Of a stretch of 50,208 nt of DNA, positions 7,695 to 15,342 are shown in pieces. The translations under genes were made by a program, and so were the position numbers. The DNA is from Reyranella sp. (GTDB taxonomy: Bacteria; Pseudomonadota; Alphaproteobacteria; Reyranellales; Reyranellaceae): contig JAIEOV010000038.1 of assembly GCA_019750135.1 (NCBI GenBank), positions 1 to 50,208 on the forward strand, in the 5' to 3' direction. Each line of letters opens with the position of its first letter. Positions within the stretch are counted from its first letter, which is position 1. The notes beneath the pieces were generated by a model that saw only the letters and a list, made by a program, of their open reading frames with translations, did not search any database and was not told the origin of the DNA.

Positions 7695-9062
7695 ATGACC
7701 GAGGCCAGAAGGCACGCCATCGTCGTCGGGGCAAGCATAGCCGGCCTCGGCGCCGCGCGGGCGCTCGCGAACCACTTCGACCACGTCACGCTCGTCGAGC
7801 GTGACGAGCTTGCGACGGGCAGCGAGAGCCGCAAGGGCGTTCCACAGGCACGGCACGCCCATGGCCTCCTGCCATCGGGCTATCGAATCCTGTCCGACTA
7901 TTTTCCCGGGATGATGGACGAGCTCGTCGCCGAGGGCGCCATGCGCGGCGATCTGACGGGAGACTTTCTTTGGTACCAGTACGGCGGCTGGAAGCTGCGG
8001 GCGGACAGCGGGCTCGAAGCGATTGTCGTCAGCCGGCCATGCCTGGAACGCAAGGTCCGCGCTCGCGTCGCGGCGATGCTGAAGGTTACCCTTCTGCAAG
8101 GCCACGATTGCGAGAGCCCGGTGTTCGATCCGGAGAAGCGGCGCATCACCGGCCTTTCCGTGACGAACCGAGCGACGGGCGCGACCGTCACGCTCGAGGC
8201 GGATCTCGTCGTGGACGCGCTCGGGCGTGGTTCGCCGTCGCCGCGATGGCTCGCCTCGTGGGGCTACGGCCAGGTGGAAGAGACCACTGTCCCGATCGAG
8301 GTGGGTTACGCGACCGGCGTCTTCGAGCGGCGTCCGGGCGATCTTTATGGCTCCTTGGGTGCCGTCATTGCCGGCACCGCGCCGCAGTCGACGCGCTTCG
8401 CCGCGATCCTCGGCGCCGAGGGCAATCGCTGGATCATCACCCTCGCCGGATGTCTCCGCGATTACCCGCCGACGGACTTCACCGGCTGGAAAGAATTTGC
8501 GAGCACCCTTCCGACCTCCGACACGCTCGATCTGGTCAAGGATCGCGAGCCCATCGGGCCGATCGCCAGCTATCGCTTCCCGGCGAACCGGCGCTGCCAC
8601 TACGAGAAGCTGCCCGACTTTGCCAGCGGCTATCTGGTCATCGGGGACGCCGTCTGCAGCTTCAATCCGCTTTACGGACAAGGCATGTCCGTCGCGCTTT
8701 CCGAGGCGTATGCACTCGATCACTGCCTGGCCAGCGACGATCGAGATCTTGCGCAGCGCTTCTTTCGCGAAGCCGCGCGCATCGTCGAGAGCCCCTGGGC
8801 GATCGCCACCGGCGAGGACTACCGCTATCCGCAGGTCCAGGGCCGCCGTCCGCCCGGATTCGGCATCGTGACCCGCTACATGGCCCGGGCTCACCGCGTG
8901 GCGGCCCGCGATCCCGTCGTTCTCGGACGTTTCTTCCGGGTCGCCAGCCTGCTGGCGCCGCCAACGGCCATGATGGCGCCCGGGATAGCGTGGCGTATCC
9001 TGCTGGCTGGCATCGGCGCTGCCCCCGAGATTGGCCCGGCGCGGAAGGTCGCGCTGGCCTGA
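7695..9062 (+). CDS. FAD-dependent oxidoreductase (flavin monooxygenase-like)
   Basis: The 455-residue protein has an N-terminal Rossmann FAD site 'IVVGASIAGLGAARAL' (residues 9-24) ending in 'VTLVERD', a central 'VVDALGRGS' (172-180), and the GD motif 'YLVIGDAVCSFNPLYGQGM' (313-331) that contacts the FAD ribityl chain. This is the layout of the group that includes PHBH-like and geranylgeranyl-reductase-like flavoproteins. GGGAGG sits 8 nt before the ATG. The 'QARHAHGLLPSG' block after the first strand is shared by a tailoring-enzyme-like subgroup. The substrate is unknown. Confidence 0.85.
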   Translation: MTEARRHAIVVGASIAGLGAARALANHFDHVTLVERDELATGSESRKGVPQARHAHGLLPSGYRILSDYFPGMMDELVAEGAMRGDLTGDFLWYQYGGWKLRADSGLEAIVVSRPCLERKVRARVAAMLKVTLLQGHDCESPVFDPEKRRITGLSVTNRATGATVTLEADLVVDALGRGSPSPRWLASWGYGQVEETTVPIEVGYATGVFERRPGDLYGSLGAVIAGTAPQSTRFAAILGAEGNRWIITLAGCLRDYPPTDFTGWKEFASTLPTSDTLDLVKDREPIGPIASYRFPANRRCHYEKLPDFASGYLVIGDAVCSFNPLYGQGMSVALSEAYALDHCLASDDRDLAQRFFREAARIVESPWAIATGEDYRYPQVQGRRPPGFGIVTRYMARAHRVAARDPVVLGRFFRVASLLAPPTAMMAPGIAWRILLAGIGAAPEIGPARKVALA

Positions 9063-9079
9063 CCCGTCGCCGTCAGGGC

Positions 9080-9484
9080 TCAGAGATAGCTGGTGACCTT
9101 GGGCGGGTTGAACCAGTTGTCGTGCCGGCCGTCCATGTACTGCACCGGCACCTTGGCCAGCTCCTCGGGCGCCACGTCGTCGAGGCAGGCGACGTTGATC
9201 GACACGAAGGCGCCGCCGATCTGCCCGACATAGCCCTCGCCGAACGGCGCGAGACCGCAGCCCCTGCAGAAACGATGGTGTCCCTGCTTGGCGCCGAACT
9301 GGTAGTCGGCAAGATCGTCCTTGCCCGAGAGCAGGCGGAAGTCCGCCGGCTTGATGACGGCATTCCAGGCGCGTTGCTTGCTGCACAGCGAGCAGTTGCA
9401 GCGTCCGGTGCCGGCCGCCAGGTCGATATCGGCCTCGTAGCGGACGCGGCCGCAATGGCAGCTACCGTGATAGGTCTTCTTCAT
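9080..9484 (-). CDS. GFA-family zinc protein (CENP-V/GFA domain)
   Basis: The 134-residue protein begins MKKTYHGSCHCGRVRYE and has the paired zinc sites of the glutathione-dependent formaldehyde-activating enzyme family: CHCG, CNCSLC and FCRGCG. The N- and C-terminal parts are complete, so it is full length for the family. Glutathione or formaldehyde activity is not established for most members. The ATG overlaps the stop of the broken GMC oxidoreductase (ATGA), showing that the two genes were once translationally coupled. Confidence 0.88.
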   Translation of the reverse strand: MKKTYHGSCHCGRVRYEADIDLAAGTGRCNCSLCSKQRAWNAVIKPADFRLLSGKDDLADYQFGAKQGHHRFCRGCGLAPFGEGYVGQIGGAFVSINVACLDDVAPEELAKVPVQYMDGRHDNWFNPPKVTSYL

Positions 9485-9928
9485 CGCCGGACATTCCTTT
9501 CGTGATCGGACACCCATGACTGGGCGATGCGCTCGGCCAGCATGATCGTCGTCAGGTTGGTCGGTGTCGATGGGATCTCGGGAAAGTTCGAGGCATCGAC
9601 GACGCAGAGGCCCTGCACGCCGCGCACGCGGCCCGCGGCATCGACCACGGCGGCGCCGTCGGCATCGCCGCCCATCGGCACGGATCACGCCTATCCGCCG
9701 AACGCCTATCCAAAAGTCGTGACCGATCCCGATCATCTGGGCGGCGATGCCGCGCACGACTGGGGCTTCGAGAGCCGTCACCACGATCCGGACTACGAGA
9801 TCGCGGCGCGCAGCGGCAAGGTGCGCCTCGAGCAGGAGGATTTGACGCGTGCCCAGGGCACTCAATCGGTTGGCCAGCACGCAACCGGCCGATCCGCCGC
9901 CGATGATGATGACGTCGTAGTGCAGCAT
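9481..9928 (-). pseudogene. GMC (choline dehydrogenase-like) oxidoreductase remnant: deleted and internally inverted
   Basis: Three blocks are visible. From 9928 to 9824 (minus), MLHYDVIIIGGGSAGCVLAN leads to ILLLEA, the FAD-binding N-terminus of GMC oxidoreductases. From 9677 to 9823 the plus strand reads GTDHAYPPNAYPKVV and later DWGFESRHHDP and AARSGKV, which resembles the next part of the same protein but in the wrong orientation. From 9676 to 9481 (minus) comes the family C-terminus (GGDADGAAVVDAAGRV, VVDASNFPEIPSTPTN, TIMLAERIA). Roughly 380 central residues, by family length, are missing. The gene cannot give a working enzyme. Its stop overlaps the GFA start. A misassembly would give the same picture. 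Confidence 0.8.
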
Positions 9929-10006
9929 TCCGCCCTCGCTTTTCGCGATTCCTGCGGCCGGTTCCCCTGCTGCTAATGATGCTGGCGGAAGGAGGTTGCC
10001 CTGGCG

Positions 10007-10800
10007 CTACGGCGCGATCGTGCGAAGCGGAGACAGCGCCAGCAGCACGGTGCGGACGAGGTCGACCTGAGACGCTGTTTCCGTCTTTGCCCTTGCCCGG
10101 GCCAGGTGAGTCCGTGCGGTTTCGAAGCTGATGCCGAGCTCCCGCGCAATGTCCGGCAGCGACCGGCCGCCAACGAGCAGGTTCACGAGCCGTGCCTCTG
10201 CCGGCGTGAAGCCGAACAAGGTGCGCAAGGCCCGGATATCGAGCGGGGCGCCCGCTTCCGGATCGGTCACCATCAGCATCGCGACCGTGCTGTTCGACGT
10301 CGCGAGCGGACGGGCGAAGCCGAGCGGCGCCGCGATCACGCTGTAGGACCGAGCACCCGACGGCCGTCGGATCCGGAGGTAGCCGGAGCCGCCGCCCGAT
10401 CCTCGAGCGCCGGCTGTCTGGCGTGCGGCCTCCTTGATGGCCGCCTGCAGGCGGCTGTTGTCCGGTGCGAACCTGGCGCGCAAGCCGACGCGCTCCAGCG
10501 AGAGGCCGTCATCGGACCCGAGGATCGCCAGTCCGGCCTGATTCGCGCTCTCCATCCGTCCGGTCGCGGTGACCTGGATGATACCGAACGAAAGATTGTC
10601 CAGGGCCGCCGCGGCGAGCTCGGCAGCGAGGCTGGCCTGCTGGAATCTCGACCGGATCTGCAGCGCCCGGCTGATATGCGGCGCCACGCGATCCATGCCG
10701 TCGACCAGCGATGCCAAGCGCCGGCGTCGGACCAGTCGGCATGGCCGAGGGCGGCGTCATAGAGAAGCCCGACCGCCTCCAGGTCGTCGTTGCGCGTCAT
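10007..10800 (-). pseudogene. LuxR-type regulator with central deletion and frameshift
   Basis: The N-terminal piece (10800 to about 10720) reads MTRNDDLEAVGLLYDAALGH, closely like the N-terminus of the intact regulator at 14154 (LIESLYDAALGH). It then jumps into a different frame at 'SLVDGMDRVAPHISRALQIR', which matches the intact paralogue about 145 residues further on. The C-terminal part is complete: a PAS-like region, 'YLRIRRPSG', and the LuxR helix-turn-helix 'FTPAEARLVNLLVGGRSLPDIARELGIS' (consecutive motifs) up to 10007. A shorter protein from TTG at 10717 is conceivable but has no good start signals. It lies 12 bp after the diiron-oxidase gene, as the last gene of that operon. Confidence 0.75.
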
Positions 10801-10812
10801 GCCAACCGACAG

Positions 10813-11601
10813 TCACGCTGCCGTTGCCGTCGCGTCCTGTCGCATCCCATCCGACAGCTCCGCCATCGAGAAATTCGCGATCCGCTGTTCTTCCTTGTCG
10901 TCGAGCGAGATCGTTCCATGGTCGCAGATCGACGCCAGGGTGGCCGGCCGGATCGCCCATTCGGCCATTCGCAGGTAAAGCACCGTGCCCTTGCGGGCCC
11001 CTTCGATGAGATCGGCATAGTGGCGCGCTTCCAGGTCGCCCTCCTCGATGGCGCTCAGGATCTGGTTGCCGTGCGGCAGCACCTCGTGCTGATGCAGCAC
11101 CAGGAACTTGGTGTTCTCGCGCGTCAGGAAGGAGCCCTGCAGCGCCTTCTTCACCCATTCCTTGGCCGGGCCGTCCGAGATGTTCTCCAGGATGGCGGCC
11201 GCGCCCAGCCGCACGAACGGGCGGTCGACGACGACCTTGCTGAAATAGTTGTGCCAGAGCTCGACGTCGAACGGCATGGGCAGCGGCCTGAGGCCGAGCC
11301 GTGCCAGGTCGTTGGCGGCCACCAGATAGTGCAGCTCCTCCTCGTTGGCGAAGCTGCACAGGAACTCGCGCAGCGAGCGGCGCCGCGACAGGTCGCTATG
11401 GGCGGCGATGGCCAGGAAGTAGCGCTGCACGTCCTTCGTCAGGTGGTATTGGAACGACAGGTAGCGGATGTACTGGTCGATGGTCGTCGGATGATCGACC
11501 AGGTAGGACTTCAGCAACCCGGCAAAGCGTTCCTGCGCATCGTTGATGCAGGCGTAGAGATCGAGAAGGTCGTGGGCTTCGCGGAGATCGTTGTCAGTCA
11601 T
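10813..11601 (-). CDS. Haem-oxygenase-like diiron oxidase (HDO / iron-containing redox enzyme family)
   Basis: The 262-residue all-helical protein resembles the TENA/PqqC-like superfamily that includes the diiron enzymes UndA, CADD and SznF. Candidate metal ligands are E88 and H91 in 'FANEEELHY', E139 in 'AAILEN', and H170/H172/E173/H177 in 'LVLHQHEVLPHG'; the spacing is close to that of CADD as I remember it. Known members use O2 to cleave or oxidise amino acids or fatty acids. The start ATG overlaps the stop of the upstream acyltransferase by 8 bp. It is the third enzyme of the cassette. The reaction is unknown. Confidence 0.72.
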   Translation of the reverse strand: MTDNDLREAHDLLDLYACINDAQERFAGLLKSYLVDHPTTIDQYIRYLSFQYHLTKDVQRYFLAIAAHSDLSRRRSLREFLCSFANEEELHYLVAANDLARLGLRPLPMPFDVELWHNYFSKVVVDRPFVRLGAAAILENISDGPAKEWVKKALQGSFLTRENTKFLVLHQHEVLPHGNQILSAIEEGDLEARHYADLIEGARKGTVLYLRMAEWAIRPATLASICDHGTISLDDKEEQRIANFSMAELSDGMRQDATATAA

Positions 11602-12295
11602 CGCCTTCCTGCTCCTGGCCGCGTTCCTGGATCGGCCGCATCATGGTGTCGAGGACGAGGACCTGGAGACGGCCGGCTGCCGGATCGTCGGCCCAGATCC
11701 CGGTTTCATGGAATTCGAACTTGCGAAAAAACGGCACGAGCTTCTCGGCCGTCTGCATGATGCAGTAGCGCCAGCCGGCCCGAACCGTCTGCCAGCGCAC
11801 GAAGCGAATGAGATGCACGGCATGCCGGCCGCTGTGCCGCGGCGCGCGCACCAGCCGTGTGCAGGTGAGCGAGGTTTCGATCGGCAGGCCGAAGCGCCGG
11901 ACGACCTGCTCGAACAGCGGCGTATGGGCATTGGCATCGTCCAACACGTCGCCGACGCGCATCGCGCAGGTGATGCCCTGGCTGTCGCGGGCATAGATGT
12001 TGACCGAGGCGAAGTCGCTCGGCTCGATCAGGCACTGCCGGTCGAGAACCATCGAGCCGTAGGCCTTGCCCTGGCGCTCGACATACTGCCTGTGGCGGAT
12101 CTCGCCGATCTGCCGCAGCACCGGATAGTCGCGCACGACGCGAACATGGGGAAAGCGCTCGGCATCTTCCACGAGGGCGGCGCGCAGGGGCAAGGGAGAC
12201 AGCCCGTCGCCGGGATGGACGCTGCTCCGGTGGATGGCGCACGCAGAGCTGGCCATCGCCACGCGTCGCAGTACGGCAGTGTCCGACACCGTCAT
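11594..12295 (-). CDS. FeeM-like N-acyltransferase (AHL-synthase/GNAT fold)
   Basis: The 233-residue protein has 'YPVLRQIGEIRHRQYVERQG' near residue 60, the region that corresponds to the conserved 'R.R.Y' helix of acyl-homoserine-lactone synthases and FeeM N-acyl amino acid synthases. It continues with 'GSMVLDRQCLIEPSDFASVN', an aliphatic acyl-site-like stretch, and 'FRKFEFHETG'. Known relatives transfer an acyl chain from acyl-ACP to an amino acid. The ATG overlaps the stop of the oxoamine synthase by 4 bp (ATGA). The acyl donor and acceptor cannot be read from the sequence. A generic PEP-CTERM/exosortase-type acyltransferase is an alternative. Confidence 0.7.
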   Translation of the reverse strand: MTVSDTAVLRRVAMASSACAIHRSSVHPGDGLSPLPLRAALVEDAERFPHVRVVRDYPVLRQIGEIRHRQYVERQGKAYGSMVLDRQCLIEPSDFASVNIYARDSQGITCAMRVGDVLDDANAHTPLFEQVVRRFGLPIETSLTCTRLVRAPRHSGRHAVHLIRFVRWQTVRAGWRYCIMQTAEKLVPFFRKFEFHETGIWADDPAAGRLQVLVLDTMMRPIQERGQEQEGDD

Positions 12296-13629
12296 GCTCC
12301 CAGCCGGCCGAGGTCGCCGGCCGCCTTCTGCCGCGCCAGCGCAGCGATCTGCACCATGTCGTCGATCTGCCGCAGCGAGTGATCGGCCATGACCTGCAGC
12401 CGCCACCGGCAGGTGTTCATGGAGACCGCCGGATGCTCGATCAGGTTCACCAGCGCCCCCGCTTCGAGGGCGTGGCGCGTCGCCAGCCGGGATAGGGCGG
12501 TGTCGCCCAGGACCGCAGGAACGATGGCACTGGGCTCGCCCATCAGCTCGAAGCCCGAGGACTGCAGACCCCGGCGAAGCCGGGTCGCGTTCTCGAGCAG
12601 GCGTGCTCGGCGGCGACGGCCCTCGTCCGCTCCGACGATATCCAGCGCGGCAATCACGATGGCCGCCTGAACGGGAGACAGCGCATTGGAGAAGGTGAGC
12701 GGCCCGCACGACGAGCGCAGCGCCTGCTTCAGGGCCGGATGGTCGCTGGCGACGAATCCTCCGTTGGAGGCGAACGTCTTGGAGAAGCTGCCCATCAGCA
12801 CGTCGGGCCGCCCGGTCATTCCCTGGCGCTCCAGGAAACCGCGGCCGGTGGCGCCGATGGCCCCGATGTCGTGCGCGGCATCGACCAGCAGCGTGGCGCC
12901 GAGCCGCCGGCAGATATCGACCAAGCCCGCCACGTCCGGCACGTCGCTGTCCATCGAGAAGACGGTCTCGGTGACGACCAGGATGCCGGCGTCCGGATGC
13001 TCCCGCCGCAGACGCTCCACGCGGCACGCGATGGCCGCGTTGGACAGATGCGGCACGCTGAACACGTTGCGGGTGGCGTTGCGCGCCCCTTCCTGCAGCG
13101 AGGCGTGGGCCAGCCTGTCGATCACGATGTAGTCGTGCGGCTGTACCAGCGTCTTGATCACGCCGTAGCCGGCGGCCCATCCCGTCGCGAACACCGTGCA
13201 GTCGTCGTAGCCCAGGAAGCCGGCGAGCCGCCGCTCGAGCTCGACCGACGGGGCGGAGTTGCCCATGAGGGCGGGCGAGCCGGCGCTATGGACCCCATAG
13301 CGGTCGATCGCCCGCTTTGCCGCTTCGGCGATGGCGGGATGGCCCGCGAGCGAGAGGTAGTCCTGCGAGGCGAAGTTCACGCCACGACGGACCGCCCCGT
13401 CCCGCATGCGGGTCGTCCCTGCCGGACCGATCTTGCCCAGCGTGGTCTTGCAATAAGGATCGACGGCGGCCGCCAGCCGGGCGTCCCACCACGCCTGATG
13501 GCCGTCCCACCGATCCAGTAGATTCGGTCGACCGGGATCGTATTGCTCGATAACCGACGATCCAAGCACACCATCGACCGGTCGACCGCTCCCCCGAGCG
13601 TCCAACGCGCCGTCCACACACCCACCCAT
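12292..13629 (-). CDS. PLP-dependent alpha-oxoamine synthase (BioF/KBL/CqsA-like)
   Basis: With the start at 13629 the product has 445 residues. After an unusual N-terminal extension of about 80 residues comes the family core: 'NFASQDYLSLAGHP', 'HSAGSPALMGNS', 'DRLAHASLQEGA', 'VTETVFSMDSDVPDV', the PLP-ring aspartate D250 and H253 in 'LVDAAHDIGAIGATGRG', and the Schiff-base lysine K284 in 'GSFSKTFASNGGF'. Family members condense an amino acid with an acyl-CoA or acyl-ACP with loss of CO2; CqsA and LqsA of this family make signalling molecules. The open frame extends to a TTG at 13710, but ATG 13629 has GGGAAG upstream. It is the first gene of the cassette. Confidence 0.85.
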   Translation of the reverse strand: MGGCVDGALDARGSGRPVDGVLGSSVIEQYDPGRPNLLDRWDGHQAWWDARLAAAVDPYCKTTLGKIGPAGTTRMRDGAVRRGVNFASQDYLSLAGHPAIAEAAKRAIDRYGVHSAGSPALMGNSAPSVELERRLAGFLGYDDCTVFATGWAAGYGVIKTLVQPHDYIVIDRLAHASLQEGARNATRNVFSVPHLSNAAIACRVERLRREHPDAGILVVTETVFSMDSDVPDVAGLVDICRRLGATLLVDAAHDIGAIGATGRGFLERQGMTGRPDVLMGSFSKTFASNGGFVASDHPALKQALRSSCGPLTFSNALSPVQAAIVIAALDIVGADEGRRRRARLLENATRLRRGLQSSGFELMGEPSAIVPAVLGDTALSRLATRHALEAGALVNLIEHPAVSMNTCRWRLQVMADHSLRQIDDMVQIAALARQKAAGDLGRLGA

Positions 13630-14153
13630 CTCTTCCCTGTCTTCCGCCAGCTCCCCATTTGCCAGCGTACCGTATGAAGCAACAGATACCGTCTTCGCCG
13701 CATCCCCCAATTGAGGGACACGCTACCTATACGTGTATTTTTTTCTATTTTTCCCGCGTCCAAACACGTGCGCTCGTCCTGCTCACGCGGCGACGCGACT
13801 TATGGATCGGTTACAGAGGCCTGCCGCGATTGTTGATCAAGAAGGACGAAACCGAGCAGCTCGTCGTCGAGATTGCGCCCCCATCGCGCCGGCCTAAGGC
13901 GCGCGGATCGCCTTGCTCGGCAACCCATGCGCCGAGCGCATCCGCGCGCCCTCCCCAAAAGGCCTAGCGTACGCATCGATGCCGGTCCTGCCCCAGCTCC
14001 GGCTGCCCATCGAACCAGAGGAGTGCCTCGAGGCGCTTCACCCATTTGGGGGATTGAGTCTCCGATTTGTGCACTTTCTCACAGTCGCCCCTTTGTTGCC
14101 GTGCCAAAGCTGCGTAATGGCGGCCCTCAAGCAACTCGGGCTGAGAACGGGAC
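13630..14153. promoter_or_regulatory. Divergent control region between oxoamine synthase cassette and LuxR gene
   Basis: This 524-bp gap carries no convincing gene. It holds an AT-rich tract at 13731-13755 (unusual in this GC-rich window), arms ACGTGT (13731-13736) and ACACGT (13764-13769) around that tract, an imperfect palindrome TCCCCCAATTGAGGGA at 13703-13718, and a strong hairpin at 13898-13950. The two divergent transcription units, both next to LuxR-type genes, make this the natural place for promoter and operator sites. Several short frames cross it (for example 13659-13967 plus and 13800-14045 minus) without recognisable domains. Confidence 0.5.
13898..13950. repeat. Strong two-part hairpin in the divergent region
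   Basis: An 11-bp perfect outer stem (GGCGCGCGGAT at 13898-13908 with ATCCGCGCGCC at 13940-13950) encloses a second perfect 7-bp stem (GCTCGGC 13915-13921 with GCCGAGC 13931-13937). There is no following T run in either direction, so it is not a classical terminator. It could be a leader structure or a protein-binding element. Confidence 0.55.
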
Positions 14154-15302
14154 ATGGACCGACTGAAGGAAAACGGGCTCATCGAATCTCTTTACGACGC
14201 GGCCCTCGGGCATCAGGCCTGGGAGCAGGCGGGGCATCAGATCCGGGAGTACATGGGCAGCAAGACACTGATGCTGTCGACGCACGATCCTTTGCACAAG
14301 AAGGCCGATGTCGTCCTGACCTTGGGCATGACGACCCAGCAGGTCCAGGCTTACGGCCACTTCGCTCAACACGACGTCTGGGCGCTCGGCGCACTAGATC
14401 GCCGCATCTTCGGAAAAGCCCTCGTCGGCGAGCAGGTCGTCGACGACGACGCGTTTCTGCGAAGCTATATCTACAACGAGTATCTGAAGCCCAGCGTCGA
14501 CGCGCGCTACATGGTGGGCTCGCTTGTCCGGCTGCAGGGTGGGAACCACGCTGCGATCGGCGTCCATCGTCCGCATGACGCCAGGGAGTTCACCCCGGAG
14601 GATGCCGAACGCCTGAACCGGCTGCTGCCCCATGTGCAGCGCGCGCTCGAAGTCCGACAGCGTATCCAGGTCATCGAGCACCAGACCGATGCGGCCAATC
14701 TCGTGCTCGACCGGCTGAGCCTCGGCGTCCTGCTGATCTCGCAGACCGGACAGCTGATGCATGTCAACGCTGCCGGCGAGGCGATCCTGAAGAGCGGCGA
14801 TGGGCTGCAGCGCACGCAAGACGGCGTGCGCGCCTGCAGCCGTGACGACGACAAGCGCCTGCAGCGCTTGATCTGCGAGCTGCGCCAGGGTTCGTCGGAG
14901 ACCCGTTCCGCCGGCGGCCATCTGCGCGTCCGCAGGCCGTCGGGCCAGCCGGCCTATGCACTGATGGTGACGCCTGCCGGGCCGGGCCTGGCGGGACCGG
15001 CCTCCTCGCCCGCCATCCTCGTCTTCGTGTCCGACCCGGGCGCCAGGATCGTGTCCGACCTCTCGGTGCTGTCCGGCCTGTTCGGCTTGCCGCCGGCCGA
15101 GGCGCGCCTCGTTCTGGCCCTCATGGCGGGCACGCCGCTGCCGGAGATCGCAGTCCAGACCGGCGTCACCTACAACACCGTCCGCACGCAGCTTGCCCGC
15201 GCCATGGCGCGAACCGAGACGCGCTCCCAGGTCGAGCTCGTGATGCTGATTGCCCGCGCCCTGGGCGGCGTGGCGCCGGGCGCGATGGGTGGAGCGGCCT
15301 AG
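14154..15302 (+). CDS. LuxR-family transcriptional regulator
   Basis: The 382-residue protein begins MDRLKENGLIESLYDAALGH. The central part has a PAS-like segment ('LVLDRLSLGVLLISQTGQLMHVNAAGEAIL' region, residues about 180-210) and 'GHLRVRRPSGQPAY'. The C-terminal LuxR helix-turn-helix is 'LPPAEARLVLALMAGTPLP', 'EIAVQTGVTYNTVRTQLARA' and 'RTETRSQVELVML'. No autoinducer-binding domain of the LuxR/TraR type is recognisable. It diverges from the oxoamine-synthase cassette and is the intact paralogue of the broken regulator at 10007, so it may control that cassette. Confidence 0.85.
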   Translation: MDRLKENGLIESLYDAALGHQAWEQAGHQIREYMGSKTLMLSTHDPLHKKADVVLTLGMTTQQVQAYGHFAQHDVWALGALDRRIFGKALVGEQVVDDDAFLRSYIYNEYLKPSVDARYMVGSLVRLQGGNHAAIGVHRPHDAREFTPEDAERLNRLLPHVQRALEVRQRIQVIEHQTDAANLVLDRLSLGVLLISQTGQLMHVNAAGEAILKSGDGLQRTQDGVRACSRDDDKRLQRLICELRQGSSETRSAGGHLRVRRPSGQPAYALMVTPAGPGLAGPASSPAILVFVSDPGARIVSDLSVLSGLFGLPPAEARLVLALMAGTPLPEIAVQTGVTYNTVRTQLARAMARTETRSQVELVMLIARALGGVAPGAMGGAA

Positions 15303-15342
15303 CCGTGGTCTAATGGCGGCCGTCCAGGAGTAAGGAGATCGA

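Noticed and set aside
7650..9455. A 601-codon antisense frame across the FAD oxidoreductase and GFA genes
   Set aside because: No domain is recognisable, and the real genes on both sides have full family motifs.
10711..11760. Plus-strand open frame opposite the diiron-oxidase gene
   Set aside because: Complement of a real gene with no family pattern of its own.
11594..13180. A 528-codon frame containing the acyltransferase plus a long N-terminal part
   Set aside because: The first 295 codons run out of frame through the oxoamine synthase; the true start is the ATGA-coupled ATG at 12295.
12292..13629. Calling the oxoamine synthase CqsA outright
   Set aside because: The motifs are common to BioF, KBL, serine palmitoyltransferase and CqsA; subtype needs alignment of the substrate pocket.
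13659..13967. A 102-codon frame in the divergent control region
   Set aside because: No domain, no ribosome binding site, and it overlaps the start region of the oxoamine synthase on the other strand.
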